From: Sequoia sempervirens
Taxonomy: Eukaryota > Streptophyta > Pinopsida > Cupressales > Cupressaceae
Reading direction: 5' to 3'
Assembly: GCA_007258455.2 (NCBI GenBank)
Contig: VDFB02344251.1
Coordinates: 33,171-97,170, forward strand
DNA: 64,000 nt
In this document: positions 36,113-46,782 of the stretch, piece after piece
Layout of the letters: every line of letters starts with the position of its first letter
Position numbering within the stretch: the first letter of the stretch is position 1
Notes under the pieces: model-generated
Told to the model about the DNA's origin: nothing
The model's database searches: none
Seen by the model: the letters and a program-made list of their open reading frames with translations, nothing else
Program-made: the position numbers and the translations under genes

Positions 36113-37826
36113 CTGTGGTGTAATAAGCTCTTGGCACCATTGAGTACTCATAATTTCTCTATTGCGTTCTTCAACATTCTGATACGTCTTGCCCTTGGAT
36201 TTCTTATCAACATTGTACATTTGCGTGTAAATAGGGAGACCAAATGTGTATATGATTCCTTTCTGTGAGAGGTTTGCATAAATTCTCCCTTCTTTCTCAA
36301 TGACCCTTTTGGTTGGGTTGTAGTAATTCATACATTGCATAACTAATTCAAGCACCTCCATTGCTGGCAGAATCCCTCCTGTTAAAAGTAACCTATTTGC
36401 CACAACATTCTTGGTACATTGAGAAGCATTTTCTTGTAATACCCGTGAACAAATTTCAATATCAGAAGATCATCCCATATGAGTGTCTGTAACCACTATG
36501 TATTGATTGGTACAGCTTGTGAATTGCAATATTTGAATTCATCTTCTAGCCTTACGTTAGAAGTACTCATTTTCTCTAGTGTGTTTCGTATTTTCCAGAA
36601 TGTGTGTCTTGTGTGCGAGTTAGGGTTAAATTTAACCAAAACTTATAGTTTATAAAAATTTCAATTAATTTTTGATTAAATTCAAAAAATCAAAGAATAA
36701 TCAACATTTCAATTTCTAAAGGGAAATACCATTATCAAGATCTTTTAGCTTGAAAATCACTAACAAAATGTTAAATTTATCTAAAACATACCTGGTTCTG
36801 GTTGATAATGGTGATCTTTCAGAATGCAACTTCAAAACCATTGGTAGCTGTGTTTTGGTTTCTCAAAATTTACCTCTCCTTGTATGCCAGTGTTGTTTCA
36901 TTCTTTCAATGTCCTTCACAAATTTGTAGATGACGCGAAGTGGAGTGTTACAAAAGAAACTTCATGCTTGAGGTGGTGCTAAGTACATAGGTAGTTCACC
37001 ACCTTCATTAATTACCTTTTATTTCACATTAATTCCTCGAATAAAGGTGCGATCATTACGGATTGGGGTCATGAACACCTAGATTTCTACGCAGGCTCGC
37101 TACTAGAGGAGAAAGACAACATGATGATTATACATGGAAATTAGATGTCACACTGATTCTTTGTAAGGTAGAGGTCATTAAAGATACATGATCAATTGGT
37201 GATCACTGGGATTGAGGCTTTCCGATATTGACTTTAAGAAGAAACAACGGGATTCAAGAATTAACCTCTAAGCTTTAGAAAGAGAAAACCAAAACAAAAG
37301 AAAAGACTGGGAACTAGGTTCAAGAGAGAGATTAACAAATTTCAAAATAGACTCTCTGGTTTCTAACTTTCGAATAAGAAAAAGAAAAAGAAAAAATAAA
37401 ATATTGGACTCTGGTAAAAAGGAAACTACTAGGATTGACGACTTCGGTCAATAAAATACTGGGCGAAGCTAGGGCCAAATGAAGATACAATTCACCTTAA
37501 TGCAAATGCAATACTTTAGGATTTCGGTTTTCAATAATATGTTAAACTTTTATGAAAAGACCGAAACACCGAATATGAGAAATAAAAGATAAAGCAAAAA
37601 GGCCAAGTGAAATTGAAAGAGAGATCAACAACCAATCGAGCCACATAACAACACCAAAGCAAACAAAAGAAAAAAGGAAAAAAGGAAAGGAAAAAAAGGG
37701 GGTCCACATTTTGCCAAGGGGAAAAATTGGGTGTGTTGTGAGACCACACAACAATTCCCTTAATGGATGTTTGTCTCTAAACTTAAGACAATATATAGCC
37801 AATGGTTCTACTATTCTTTTGTTAGG

Positions 37827-38654
37827 TTAAGAACTAAGATGGAGTAGGATATCCGTTTTGAAATTTTCTATTTCTTCCATGACCTTAGAAACATCAGTTG
37901 AGGAACCCCTATTCTTCTTCCTAGAGCTTGGTCTTGTCCTTGAATAGTTCCTACAAATCTCAACTATGTCTCCAAAAGTGAGTTTGTTGATGTCTCCTTT
38001 TCCTATTAAGTTCAAGGCATCTCTTGAATAATCATCAATTCCTTTTAGGAAAATGGATTTACTAATCTCTTCATCAAACCCATTTCCACATCTTTTCAAA
38101 ACAAAATGGTATCTATCCACGTAATCTTCTAAACTTTCCTCTTCTAACTATTTCATTTTAAATAGTTCCTCTTTCATGTCCCTCACTCGATAGTAATCCT
38201 GGTATTTGTTTAAAAAGACTGCTTCCATTTCTTCCCAAGAGTTAATAGAATTAACATTCAATCTGATGAACCAACACAAGGTTGATTCCTTTAGAATGGA
38301 TGGAAATAGATTTAACTTTTGATTACCAGATGTGTAATCATAAGTTTGACATAATACTTTAAATTCAAACAAGAATTGGTCAGGGTCCTCAAAATTTTTC
38401 CCATGAAATGTAGGTAAAATAGAGGGTGAAATATTTTTCATGGGTGATTCATTGGCCTCCCTATTAAGAGCAACAGGGAAAGAGAATGTTTTGTTAGGAA
38501 CCTCTTCTTCTCTATCTCCTCCTCCTTGGTTTGCCATATTTTCCAAGTGGATGGAGAATATTTGAGTTGAAGATGATGAACTTGAAGAGTGTGATGGAGA
38601 CCCTTCTAGAGAAGGTATAAATCTTCCAAATTGGTCTCTTTGTTGGTTCATCAA
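37827..38654 (-). pseudogene. Element B gag, N-terminal and capsid part
   Basis: Gag starts at the ATG at 38654 (MMNQQRDQFGRFIPS), about 60 bp from the primer site. A Ser-rich stretch is followed by the capsid core with SILPTFHGKNFEDPDQFLFE, LFPSILKES, WEEMEAVFLNKYQDYYR and FLKGIDDYSRDAL. A frameshift lies near 38150. The frame ends in ENFKTDILLHLS, equivalent to ENFKQDIINNLA in element A, exactly where insertion C begins. Confidence 0.87.
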
Positions 38655-38714
38655 CTAACAAAGAGATTCTTAACAACACTTAAGGCTTAAATTTTCTTTT
38701 AAAGGTGAGATCAT

Positions 38715-38732
38715 TCCTCAACAATGGCGCTG
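38715..38732 (-). other. Primer binding site of element B (tRNA-Asp type)
   Basis: The minus strand reads CAGCGCCATTGTTGAGGA, four bases inside the 5' LTR, the same spacing as in element A. It matches the tRNA-Asp complement at 12 of 18 positions, with all six differences transitions. Confidence 0.75.
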
Positions 38733-38736
38733 AAAA

Positions 38737-40104
38737 TGATGGATAGGGGTCATTGCTATCACAATTCCCTAATCATTTAATATTTATTTGTCAACCCAGG
38801 GTGTCTAAAGCTATCTATGGCAAGAGTTGGATCAGTTTTGGGGGGGTTTTGTTGTAGGTCTGCCTTGTCAGGAGCAATTCAGAGTTGTTCCTTCCTTATC
38901 AGAAGTAGCTCTATGCTACTCTACACTATTCTTCTAACTTGCTTCTTACTTAACTTATTCTAAAGCTTTAAACCCGAATTACTTCAAAACAAAAAATGTG
39001 TAGAGATAGGTCATATTCCAAGCTAAATCAGATCATGAGAATGGAGGATTAACTTAATCTAATTTGTAGGAAAATAAGAATCTAACATTTACTCAAATTC
39101 AAGATCTAACTAATTGATAGAATTTAAATCTAATTTTAAAAATAAACTACTCCAATCCTCATTCATCCAATGTAACGAGTAATAATTCCTACTTTTCTCA
39201 TATTCCATTAAGAGCATAATCATTTATCAATGGTAAATTAACTATCTTATCTAAAATCTAATTAACTAGAAAGTGAACTGAAAGGGATCTATTTAATTAA
39301 CACAATAATTGAAATAAATATTTCAATGATAGATTTGAGATTTATTCTAACATTAAATTGATGAAATGATTTCAATTTAAAGCAAGAATGAAGATGAGCT
39401 ATTTAAATAATAGGATCACCTTCCTTTGGAAGAGTGGGCCCTGCTCTACCTCTGGAGGGATATTAACACTTATATGGTCAACTTCTTCTTTTATTCCATC
39501 AAATTTTCCCAAATAGGGATGAAAGTAAAAGGTTTCAGCGAAGAACTGAGAAATGAAAATCAGAAACTAATACAATCTACTACCGAACTAACTTGAGATT
39601 GGATATAAATATCATTCTCTTATTTGAAAATAGGGGAAAGTGGGATATTAAACTAACTCCAATCTATTAAAGATATTATGGAGCATAGGGAAAACAATCA
39701 TGGAGATCTCATGATCATTTTTAGTTGATTCCGAATAGAACTTCAGAGTTAGAATATGTGCTTAGCTATCCCTGTTGTTTGGTTGATAGGTAACTCGGTC
39801 GAAGATGTTGAGTTGTGAAAGGTTAGGATTTCCAATCTCATTTGAATGGGAAACAGTTAGCACTTCATCTGATATATAAATGCTCTTCTAGTTATGTGTT
39901 AAATACACACAATCATGAAACAATCACACATTAAATACCATTAAATTATGCATTCATATATAAAAATTTATATTCTAAGTATTCATACATAATTAAGCTC
40001 ATATTTGAAGTATATATAAGATAATATCATAAGTTCTTAAGCCAAACATAAAGTATCAAGTGTTAATCTTGTAAAATATATGAAGTCTTTAGAAGGCCTC
40101 ATCA
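38737..40104 (-). repeat. 5' LTR of element B
   Basis: Direct repeat of 16725-18100, TG...CA ends, followed by the TSD copy TCTTT. Confidence 0.92.
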
Positions 40105-40109
40105 TCTTT

Positions 40110-40324
40110 CCTATAGTTGATTGTAGTTGTAGATGGAGCTTCCAATATGGATTGTAATGATTTTTTTTCCAAGTTTGTAGACTTCCATTATTTCTATGAA
40201 TGTAATAAAATATTTTATGCTAGATTTTTTATTTAAAATTGCCTCAAATGTTGATTTCGTGAAGGAACGCTACAACAATTGACAAAAATATTTGGTTTCT
40301 CAATTTTTGATTACATCAAATGGT
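40110..40324 (+). mobile_element. Element E 5' LTR, right part
   Basis: Continues 16091-16719 across element B. It has AATAAAATATTTT (about 40203) as a possible polyadenylation signal and ends ATCA just before the primer-site-like sequence. Confidence 0.4.
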
Positions 40325-40326
40325 AT

Positions 40327-40338
40327 TAGAGTAGGAAG
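40327..40338 (+). other. Possible primer binding site of element E
   Basis: TGGTATTAGAGT matches the common tRNA-iMet primer site TGGTATCAGAGC at 10 of 12 positions; both differences are C-to-T. It lies two bases after an ATCA end. Confidence 0.5.
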
Positions 40339-40613
40339 ATTGGCTGGGACATGTTGCAACAATGAGTAAGTTATTTTTCTTGGATATGTTTTGAGAGAAA
40401 ACTAAAGGATTGGGGTTTGTTGGAATGTGAGTACTACTTTTGTTGCAAGTATGAAAGAGGACTAGTGACTTTATCCTCTAGTAGAGGTTAAAGCTGGTAG
40501 AAGGTGCACGAGAGAGAGGTGTGTCTTCCAGAAACCATCTATTGGGTAGAGGATAAGCAAGAGTGAGTTTGTTGCAGGAAGGACTTGTGACTGTAGAGGG
40601 TTGATACCTTAAA

Positions 40614-41367
40614 GTGAGAGAGATTGTTGCAAGGAGGACTTGTAACTACATAGGGACTTGTGAGTCTCTGAAAATGTCTTTGAAGAAGAAGACAAGATGG
40701 GTCATGAGAAGGCCTCTAAGGATTTTACCCATGGAAGAGTGGGAAGAAAAGAGGTTTACAAAATGGGCTATGGGAGAATTGAAAAAGATTGAGGCTAGAT
40801 TGGATGTGAAAGAGATGGAGTAGAAAAAGAGAACTTGAAGAGGCTAAAAGAAAGTGTGAAAAGAGTATGATGGCTAATGAAAGGTATAACGTTGAAAAAA
40901 TTGAAGAGAAGGTGGAATGCTATCCACAAGGAGAAGAACTAGAAATCTCTTATGAAATAGAGAGATTTGGCAAAGAGGGCAATGAAAAGAAAGGTAAAAA
41001 TATGCAACACTACAATCCTATGAAAGGAAGGTTATGGAAAGAAGAACATGTGTGAGAAACCCACACAGTTGTGGAAAAAAGAAAGGACAAAAATAAGAGA
41101 AGCAAAGAGAAATAATTGAGAAAGAAAGAGGATAAAACAATCATAGTGAGCTATGATAGTTGTGAAAACTTGGGTTTATCTAATGATTTCTTAATTGCAG
41201 GGACTAGAGAGGATAAAGAAAAGGTGGAATATGAAGGAATGAAGGACGTGGAAGAAATAATTTGTGGAAGAAGAGTTAGGGAAATGGTAGAGAAGCAAGA
41301 AGACATACATGTAAAAAGTCACTTGAGTGATATTTATGAAGTGACATTCTTGACACCTAGAGACTAG
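40614..41367 (+). pseudogene. Lys/Glu-rich broken frame downstream of the E primer site
   Basis: Three plus-strand frame pieces (40614-40823, 40867-41055, 41116-41367) together give about 240 residues dominated by Lys, Glu, Arg and Met (KRFTKWAMGELKKIEARLD, ERYNVEKIEEKVE). It probably forms helices or coiled coils. The place fits a leader or gag-region ORF of element E, but no gag motif is visible and I do not recognise a family. Confidence 0.35.
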
Positions 41368-41639
41368 TATACATACATGGATGAATTTAGTGTGCCCCTT
41401 TGTCTTTATTGTTTAGTAACTCTCTATTGTAGATTACCTTTAGGGAAATTTCAAGGTACATGTGCATCATTGCACAAAAAACACCATGAATTTGAGTCAT
41501 TCGCCAAGTTATTTTGGATGGCGACCAATTCCCTATGTATATTTTGTGGAATTGTTTACAAAGGAGTGGGAACCGAGATGATTTGATTCATAGGTTACAC
41601 TTAATGATTTTTCCTCTATCTTCCTTGGTACTGGTTATA

Positions 41640-42530
41640 CTAATCCGGTGGCCTCCCACCTTGATAATTATGGAAGGGGAGCTTTAGAGGAATATCTTGT
41701 TTCCTTTTAAGATTTATTATCTTGTTAGATTTTTTTTGCAAAATGCTCTTCATATCCTTCATCTTTGCAACTAGTGATGATGGAGTAGCCATGCTCATTT
41801 GAGCAGCAGGATACACGTACATGGGAGGAGTGACTTGTGAGGTAGTAGGGACCTCTTCTTGTGATGACATTGATAGTTTCAGGAATATAGAAATTAGTGG
41901 CCATGGGGGAAGCTTCCCAAAATCTATCAAATTATTCTCTACTTAGAAAACTAGTTCATACACATCCAACAACATCTAGCCTCTAAGATACTAAATTATA
42001 ATGGTTATATTTGAGTTGAATGATTTTAGGTAAAAGATGATAGCCATACCTACGAGCGGTTGATTCGTAATCGAGATTATTTTATAGGTTTTGTAGAACC
42101 TGGTATTAAATTCTATAATAGTCTCTTACGAGGCTCTTGTGATAGTGATGGGTTGTTGGAGGAGAAACGACCCTTCCCTTTTCTCATTGAATCTATCAAA
42201 GAATTTGTTTCCTAGTTCATCCCAAGTGGTGATAGAGTTGGGAGGCAAAGACCAATAGTAGTCAAAGTATTTCCCTTTAAAAGATGTAGCTAGTAGCCTT
42301 AAAGCTACATTTTTCTCTATGACATGGTGTACAGTACAAACATTCACCACATTTTGAAGATTTTTTGTAGTGTTTTTAAAAGCCTCCCTTGTGAATTTGG
42401 GGAGTGCCTTCAAGGCATTAGTAGGAATAGGATCCCAAGTAGCTAGGGCTATTGGAGGAATAAGTAGGCTACCACTATTCCATGCTACAAAATCTTTTGG
42501 AAATCTTGCAACAACCATCTACTGTGGTTG
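41640..42530 (-). pseudogene. Isolated retrotransposon gag remnant
   Basis: A minus-strand gag core (42126-42518) with ALPKFTREAFKNTTKNL, FKGKYFDYYWSLPPNSITTW and DELGNKFFDRFNEKREG, the retrotransposon gag pattern around a conserved Trp. A second piece (41640-41930) may be its downstream part. No protease or RT follows. Its orientation is opposite to element E, so it is a separate fragment. Confidence 0.6.
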
Positions 42531-45500
42531 TTGTACATTGCACTTGACCTTGTGGTTCTTTGGTGAGTTAAAACCACTAGAGGTGGTAGTAGCAAACTTA
42601 GATTCTATGCTACTAGCAACCTTGTGATAGGTCTTTAGCTCATAAAATTTGACTTCTAATCAAGTGATTGTGGGCTTAAGTCCCACCAAGCATGACAAAA
42701 AGGAACTATTGATGCCTAAAACATTCACTCTTTGTAAGAAACATCCTATGGGAAGCTTTACAATTGTGGGATTGAATTTCTATTTGTGAAGTGACCTTTG
42801 GGATTTTAGAAGTCATCTCTTCAAATGTTTTGGGGGAGAAAAGGGGGAGAAGGAAAAGCAAAAGAAACTAAAATGAAAACTAGGTTGATGCACCAAAATT
42901 ACTTTTGTATCCATTCCTAACATTTGTATAATATAGATTAAACCTTTAAAGCATTACAAATAGTTTAAAGGAGCATATACATGATTTAGAGTCTGCAATA
43001 CTAACACAAGCTAATACTATAAAAGCAGAGAACAAAAATAATAGACAACTATAGATTCCACATAATTTGACATAGAACACTACATCCTCTTCATTGTTTT
43101 GTGGAGAACAAAATACAAAGGCCTAAAGGCATATATAATCCATTCAATCCTTTCTGTGAAGGGAACCTAAAATGGGCTAAGAATGAAGAAATAATAACTT
43201 ATGCTATTTTTATTCAAAACTAAAATTATTACAATGATATTTTTCTGCTAACATTTATCAAAACCAACTACTGAGGAACCTCTACAAAAGATGAACCTCT
43301 TGAATATATAGGCCTAGAGGCACTATTGCAATGAAGTTCACAAGGCACAAGAAAAATGACATCTAGAGACATGCAAGACACTTAGAGCCTAGCACTCATT
43401 CTCATAATAAATCCACAATATATGAATCAGATCTTGGGTATGGTGCAACCTTAACACCTAACTAAACTTTTCAATGCTGACATCTGCCCCACTCAAGCTG
43501 CCCCTAAAGTCTCCGTTGAGAATGAGGTTTGGATCCTTCTTAACCAATGGTACATCAATTTCCCATGAAGGGAATTATTTTGTTCATTGAAGTGAGAAAT
43601 GATGCCACGTGGGAGTTCACTTACCTTTAATCTCTTTTTATTTGTTATGTGTTGACAATGTTAGAGCCCCCATGTGGCACCTTGAAACTATCTCTAGAGA
43701 TATTCAAGCATTCCTTTACGATGTATGAGTGTAGGGGTGCCACATGGTGTGAGCAGGAAGAGCTGATACTTAAACCAAAACTCATAGGGGACCTAGAGGA
43801 AAAGAGAAGACCGATATAATACACTCCAATCTTTGAGTGACAAGTGGCTAGCTTCCCATGGCTTAAAAGTGTGGATTAGATCCACAAGGTCCATTAATCC
43901 ATATGTATGATTAGTTATACTAGTTAATTAGTCATTAGGGAAAGCTCTACACCCATTATCTTACACTTACTCTAAAATAGGTATCCAATTCCCACTAGTA
44001 ATTGGGTCTTACACTTTCCTAACCTATGCAAGTGCAAGAAGTGTTGAAATAGAGGTGGCTAAAATATTACTTCATATTATGAAAAGGAGAAGAGCAAGCT
44101 CATGGAGAGACAAGTAGGTTTGACAAGCTCTAACTTTTGTAAGCATAATGAAAAATAAATTAAATGTGTCATGACCACCACATACTACATACATAGGTCT
44201 CATGAATGTATCCATTGCATTGTATCATTTATGGACTCTAAAAGGTCCCAAATAAAGCACAACTCAGTAGGTGTATGATGGTAAGTAAAATTTTCTTTAC
44301 CGATTATTAAAAAAATGGGATAAAAATCCATCCTCAAGAAGAATGAGCCACCCTTATTGAAAACCTAAAATTAAAATAGAAAATTTACACTAAAATCTAT
44401 ATGTATAGAATTTCATATAGATATAGTTTTATAAATCTTCTATATCTACAGGGTTTCTAAAATACTATGAAAATAGAAAAGTGAAATATATGAAAGGAAA
44501 TTAGAGCAAATTAAATTAAACACTAAAAATTAAATGACCAAAAGTGTGACAAAATTATGAACTTTTACCCATTGACATCACTTTTCATATGAATATTAAT
44601 TTTGATATAAATACCAATTTTAATAGTGCTATCAATTTTTATATGAATATCAAATTTGTTATATCAATTCAATTAATCATATTAATATCAAAATATTTAA
44701 CTTTTTTAAATCAACTCAATTCAGTTGATAACAAAATTGAAATTGATAATGGATACCAAAATTGAAATTGATAATGGATATCAATATTGAAATTGGTATC
44801 AAATTTGATATTAATATGAATTTTGATATGATTATAACATTCAATAACTTAGTTCAATTAATAATATTGACATCAAAATGAAATTAATTAATTAATTTAT
44901 AAATTAACTCAATTGATTTAACATCAAAATTGAAATTGATATAATTTCTCTATAATTGTTACTATATTTTCATATGTTTTGTAGGCCCCATGAATCCATC
45001 AAAGTGAGATCACTACAACAATTTTGTTCTATAATTTTTTTTAAAAATATAAAAAAATAAAATAAAATTATAATACTAAATAGACATAATAGTAGTATGA
45101 GATTTAAAATCATGAGATGAGATATGTTACTTCTTTGACATGTTTCAAATTGTAATAGTTTTGTTGTTTGAGGCTTGAGTACCTTGACTATCAAAAGTGC
45201 AAAATAATGGTTAAACTATAGATCATCAAATTATAGTTTTTGTAAAGAGCTATGCACCATTTGAACCCTAGTACCAATTCATGCATCACTTCTATACATG
45301 TTGAGTTATGTTTCATTTGAGATCTTGTAAAGACTATATACATGATACAATATACTGAATAAAACAAAAAGTTCAATTCATATACATTTATATGTGATCA
45401 TCTTTACGTACCTTTTATTTATTTTTCCTAACATTTAAAAGATTAAAGATAACTATTTAATTTTTAAAACCTCCAAATCTATTATTCTTAATAGACCCAA

Positions 45501-46430
45501 AAAACTTAAACTTTACTAATTAAAAAAAAACCTTAAAATTTTAAATTTTATGAACATCATTATAACTCTTTTATTTTTTCCTTCAAAATAATTTAAAATA
45601 AAAACAAAACATTCAATAATCACTACAATCAAAAACCAATAATATCTAACATATATAAATTTACTTTAGAATGATTACATTGGCATTATAATGCCAATTA
45701 AGCCATGATGAAATGTCCCACATAATATGAACAAACATTCATAGAATATAATTTCCCAAAGTTTCCTTGAAGCAATGGAGGAAGAAGGGTTGATGAGTTG
45801 ACAAAACTATTAAGTTATGTTTATAAAAAGTCTATCCAATGTACGAAATTCCCCTTACAACTAACTTTATCATGCTTAAGGCTTTGAAACCTAAGCTTAA
45901 AGTTAGGTATAAGAACATTGGTTGAAGTAAAATCCCCATACAACTTTATATGAACTATTAGGCTTTGGAGCCTAAACTTAAAGTTAGGTATAAGAAGAAC
46001 ATTGGTTGGAAATCCCCATGATATAACTTTATTTGACATCGAGCTCTCCCTTCCCTAACATTCTATTCTTGCATGATTATGAGCCCATGAATTTGATAAC
46101 CTTCATTATTACGAGACATCCAATTCATTACATTTGTCCCCAACTATCATGCCTTGCTTTATTCAACACCTAATCAAGAACACAAGAAAGTTAAATTGCT
46201 TGAGGAATTTCCTGTTAGATATGAAAACAAGACTTAAAGGAAAGTTGATTTGTTTTATAAGCCATGCTATATTTGGCATTATCAATTAGCCAATATACTT
46301 TCCATTTTAAGAAGCTTGCGATGAGTTGACCAGATAACTTTGTGTGAGTCACGTGCATGGATTCGTTAACACTCAATTAGTAGACGACAAAGATAATGTC
46401 CATTAAATGATTGACATTTGACACACAATA
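42531..46430. other. Non-coding stretch with weak LTR-like and AT-rich repeats
   Basis: No supported gene. In minus orientation 43510-42900 has a G-rich tract (TGAGTGGGGCAGA, near 43490), a TATA (CCTATATATTC, near 43305) and AATAAA, so it may be an LTR of the gag remnant to its left; no partner was found. 44570-44950 is built from degenerate TTGAAATTGATA/TATCAA words. A 14-bp stretch around the G-box CACGTG lies at about 46350. Confidence 0.35.
45880..46035. repeat. 81-bp tandem duplication
   Basis: GGCTTTGAAACCTAAGCTTA at 45880 is repeated as GGCTTTGGAGCCTAAACTTA at 45961. Similarity continues through AAAGTTAGGTATAAGAA, ACATTGGTTG and CCCCAT. Two copies, period 81 bp. Confidence 0.8.
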
Positions 46431-46445
46431 ATAATGCCAGCAGCT

Positions 46446-46647
46446 GGGGTTCGCCTGGAGCGGGTATGGGAGGAGGCTTAAGTCTTGGGTCCGAGGTTTT
46501 AGGTTTTAAATGATGGGCATGGCTTGTGGGTGACTGTCTTTATCTCAGGAGATTTAGTCTCGCCCCAATTTGTCTATCTCTGGGTTGGGTCGCGGGTATA
46601 CCTATAGACTATTTAAAAAAAATAAAAATAGAAAAAAACATATATAT
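46446..46647 (+). mobile_element. SINE with perfect 15-bp target duplications
   Basis: A body of about 200 bp, GC-rich against the AT-rich surroundings, starts GGGGTTCGCCTGGAGCGGGT, has a Pol III B-box-like GGGTCCGAGG (46488-46497), and ends in an A-rich tail (from about 46610) plus a short TA run. ATAATGCCAGCAGCT is present exactly at 46431-46445 and 46648-46662. Long duplications and an A-rich end are the marks of LINE-driven retroposition. It is on the plus strand, antisense to the kinase, with its end 136 bp beyond the kinase stop codon, so it may lie in the 3' UTR or just after it. Confidence 0.88.
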
Positions 46648-46782
46648 ATAATGCCAGCAGCTAACCATCAAATTATGCTTAATCTGGTAGTATTCCATTG
46701 ATACACAGGATAGTAAATACGTGCCTTTGTACATGAGAATTATTATTATTATTATCCTTACTTTACAGAAGGATCTTTCAGA

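Larger units (their letters stand above)
29890..36571 (-). pseudogene. Large ORF of insertion C, split by a solo LTR
   Basis: The frame starts at the ATG at 36571 (MSTSNVRLEDEF) and, without the solo LTR (33186-36112), spans about 1250 codons down to about 29890, with scattered stops. In order: an N-terminal folded-looking region (LELVMQCMNYYNP, GIIYTFGLPIYTQMYNV); a middle part (FEPWMFVII, FKFPIAIGNYKC); a basic patch (TKKRRKTSKAA, about 31990) resembling a nuclear localisation signal; a long acidic Glu/Lys region (31746-31180); a coiled coil (30550-30750); and a C-terminal part (KEWIERINRDPIRLLTWEV). The plan resembles the post-pol ORFs of A and B, but I find no convincing residue match to their C-terminal domain. 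Function unknown. Confidence 0.5.
28610..37826 (-). mobile_element. Insertion C: unidentified block of about 9.2 kb in element B gag
   Basis: Element B gag stops matching after its capsid part (37827) and resumes at about 28600. The block contains a large minus-strand ORF and, at its right end, a TATA-like CTATATATTG (37788-37799) and a pyrimidine-rich minus-strand leader (37665-37700). I could not find an LTR pair, TSD or poly-A tail for C, so its class is unknown. A truncated Athila-like element that lost gag-pol is my best guess, from the ORF's architecture. About 2.9 kb of its length is the solo LTR inside the ORF. Confidence 0.5.
16725..40104 (-). mobile_element. Element B: Athila-like Ty3/gypsy retrotransposon swollen by nested insertions
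   Basis: Full-length element with LTRs of 1376 and 1368 bp, a near-perfect TSD, tRNA-Asp-type primer site, polypurine tract, and the minus-strand order gag, protease, RT, RNase H, integrase, post-pol ORF. Insertions at 24707-25950, 27538-28318 and about 28610-37826 bring it from about 12-13.5 kb to 23.4 kb. The LTRs differ by about 9% over the first 420 bases (hand count), similar to element A, so both are old. All genes have stops or frameshifts. It is inserted in the LTR of element E. Confidence 0.88.

Noticed and set aside
42900..43510. Minus-strand LTR of the gag remnant
   Set aside because: TATA, AATAAA and a G-rich tract are in suggestive order, but no second LTR, TSD or clear ends were found, so it is only mentioned within the non-coding stretch.
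46446..46520. Possible tRNA gene
   Set aside because: A B-box-like word is present, but there is no cloverleaf; the long flanking duplications and A-rich tail show a SINE.
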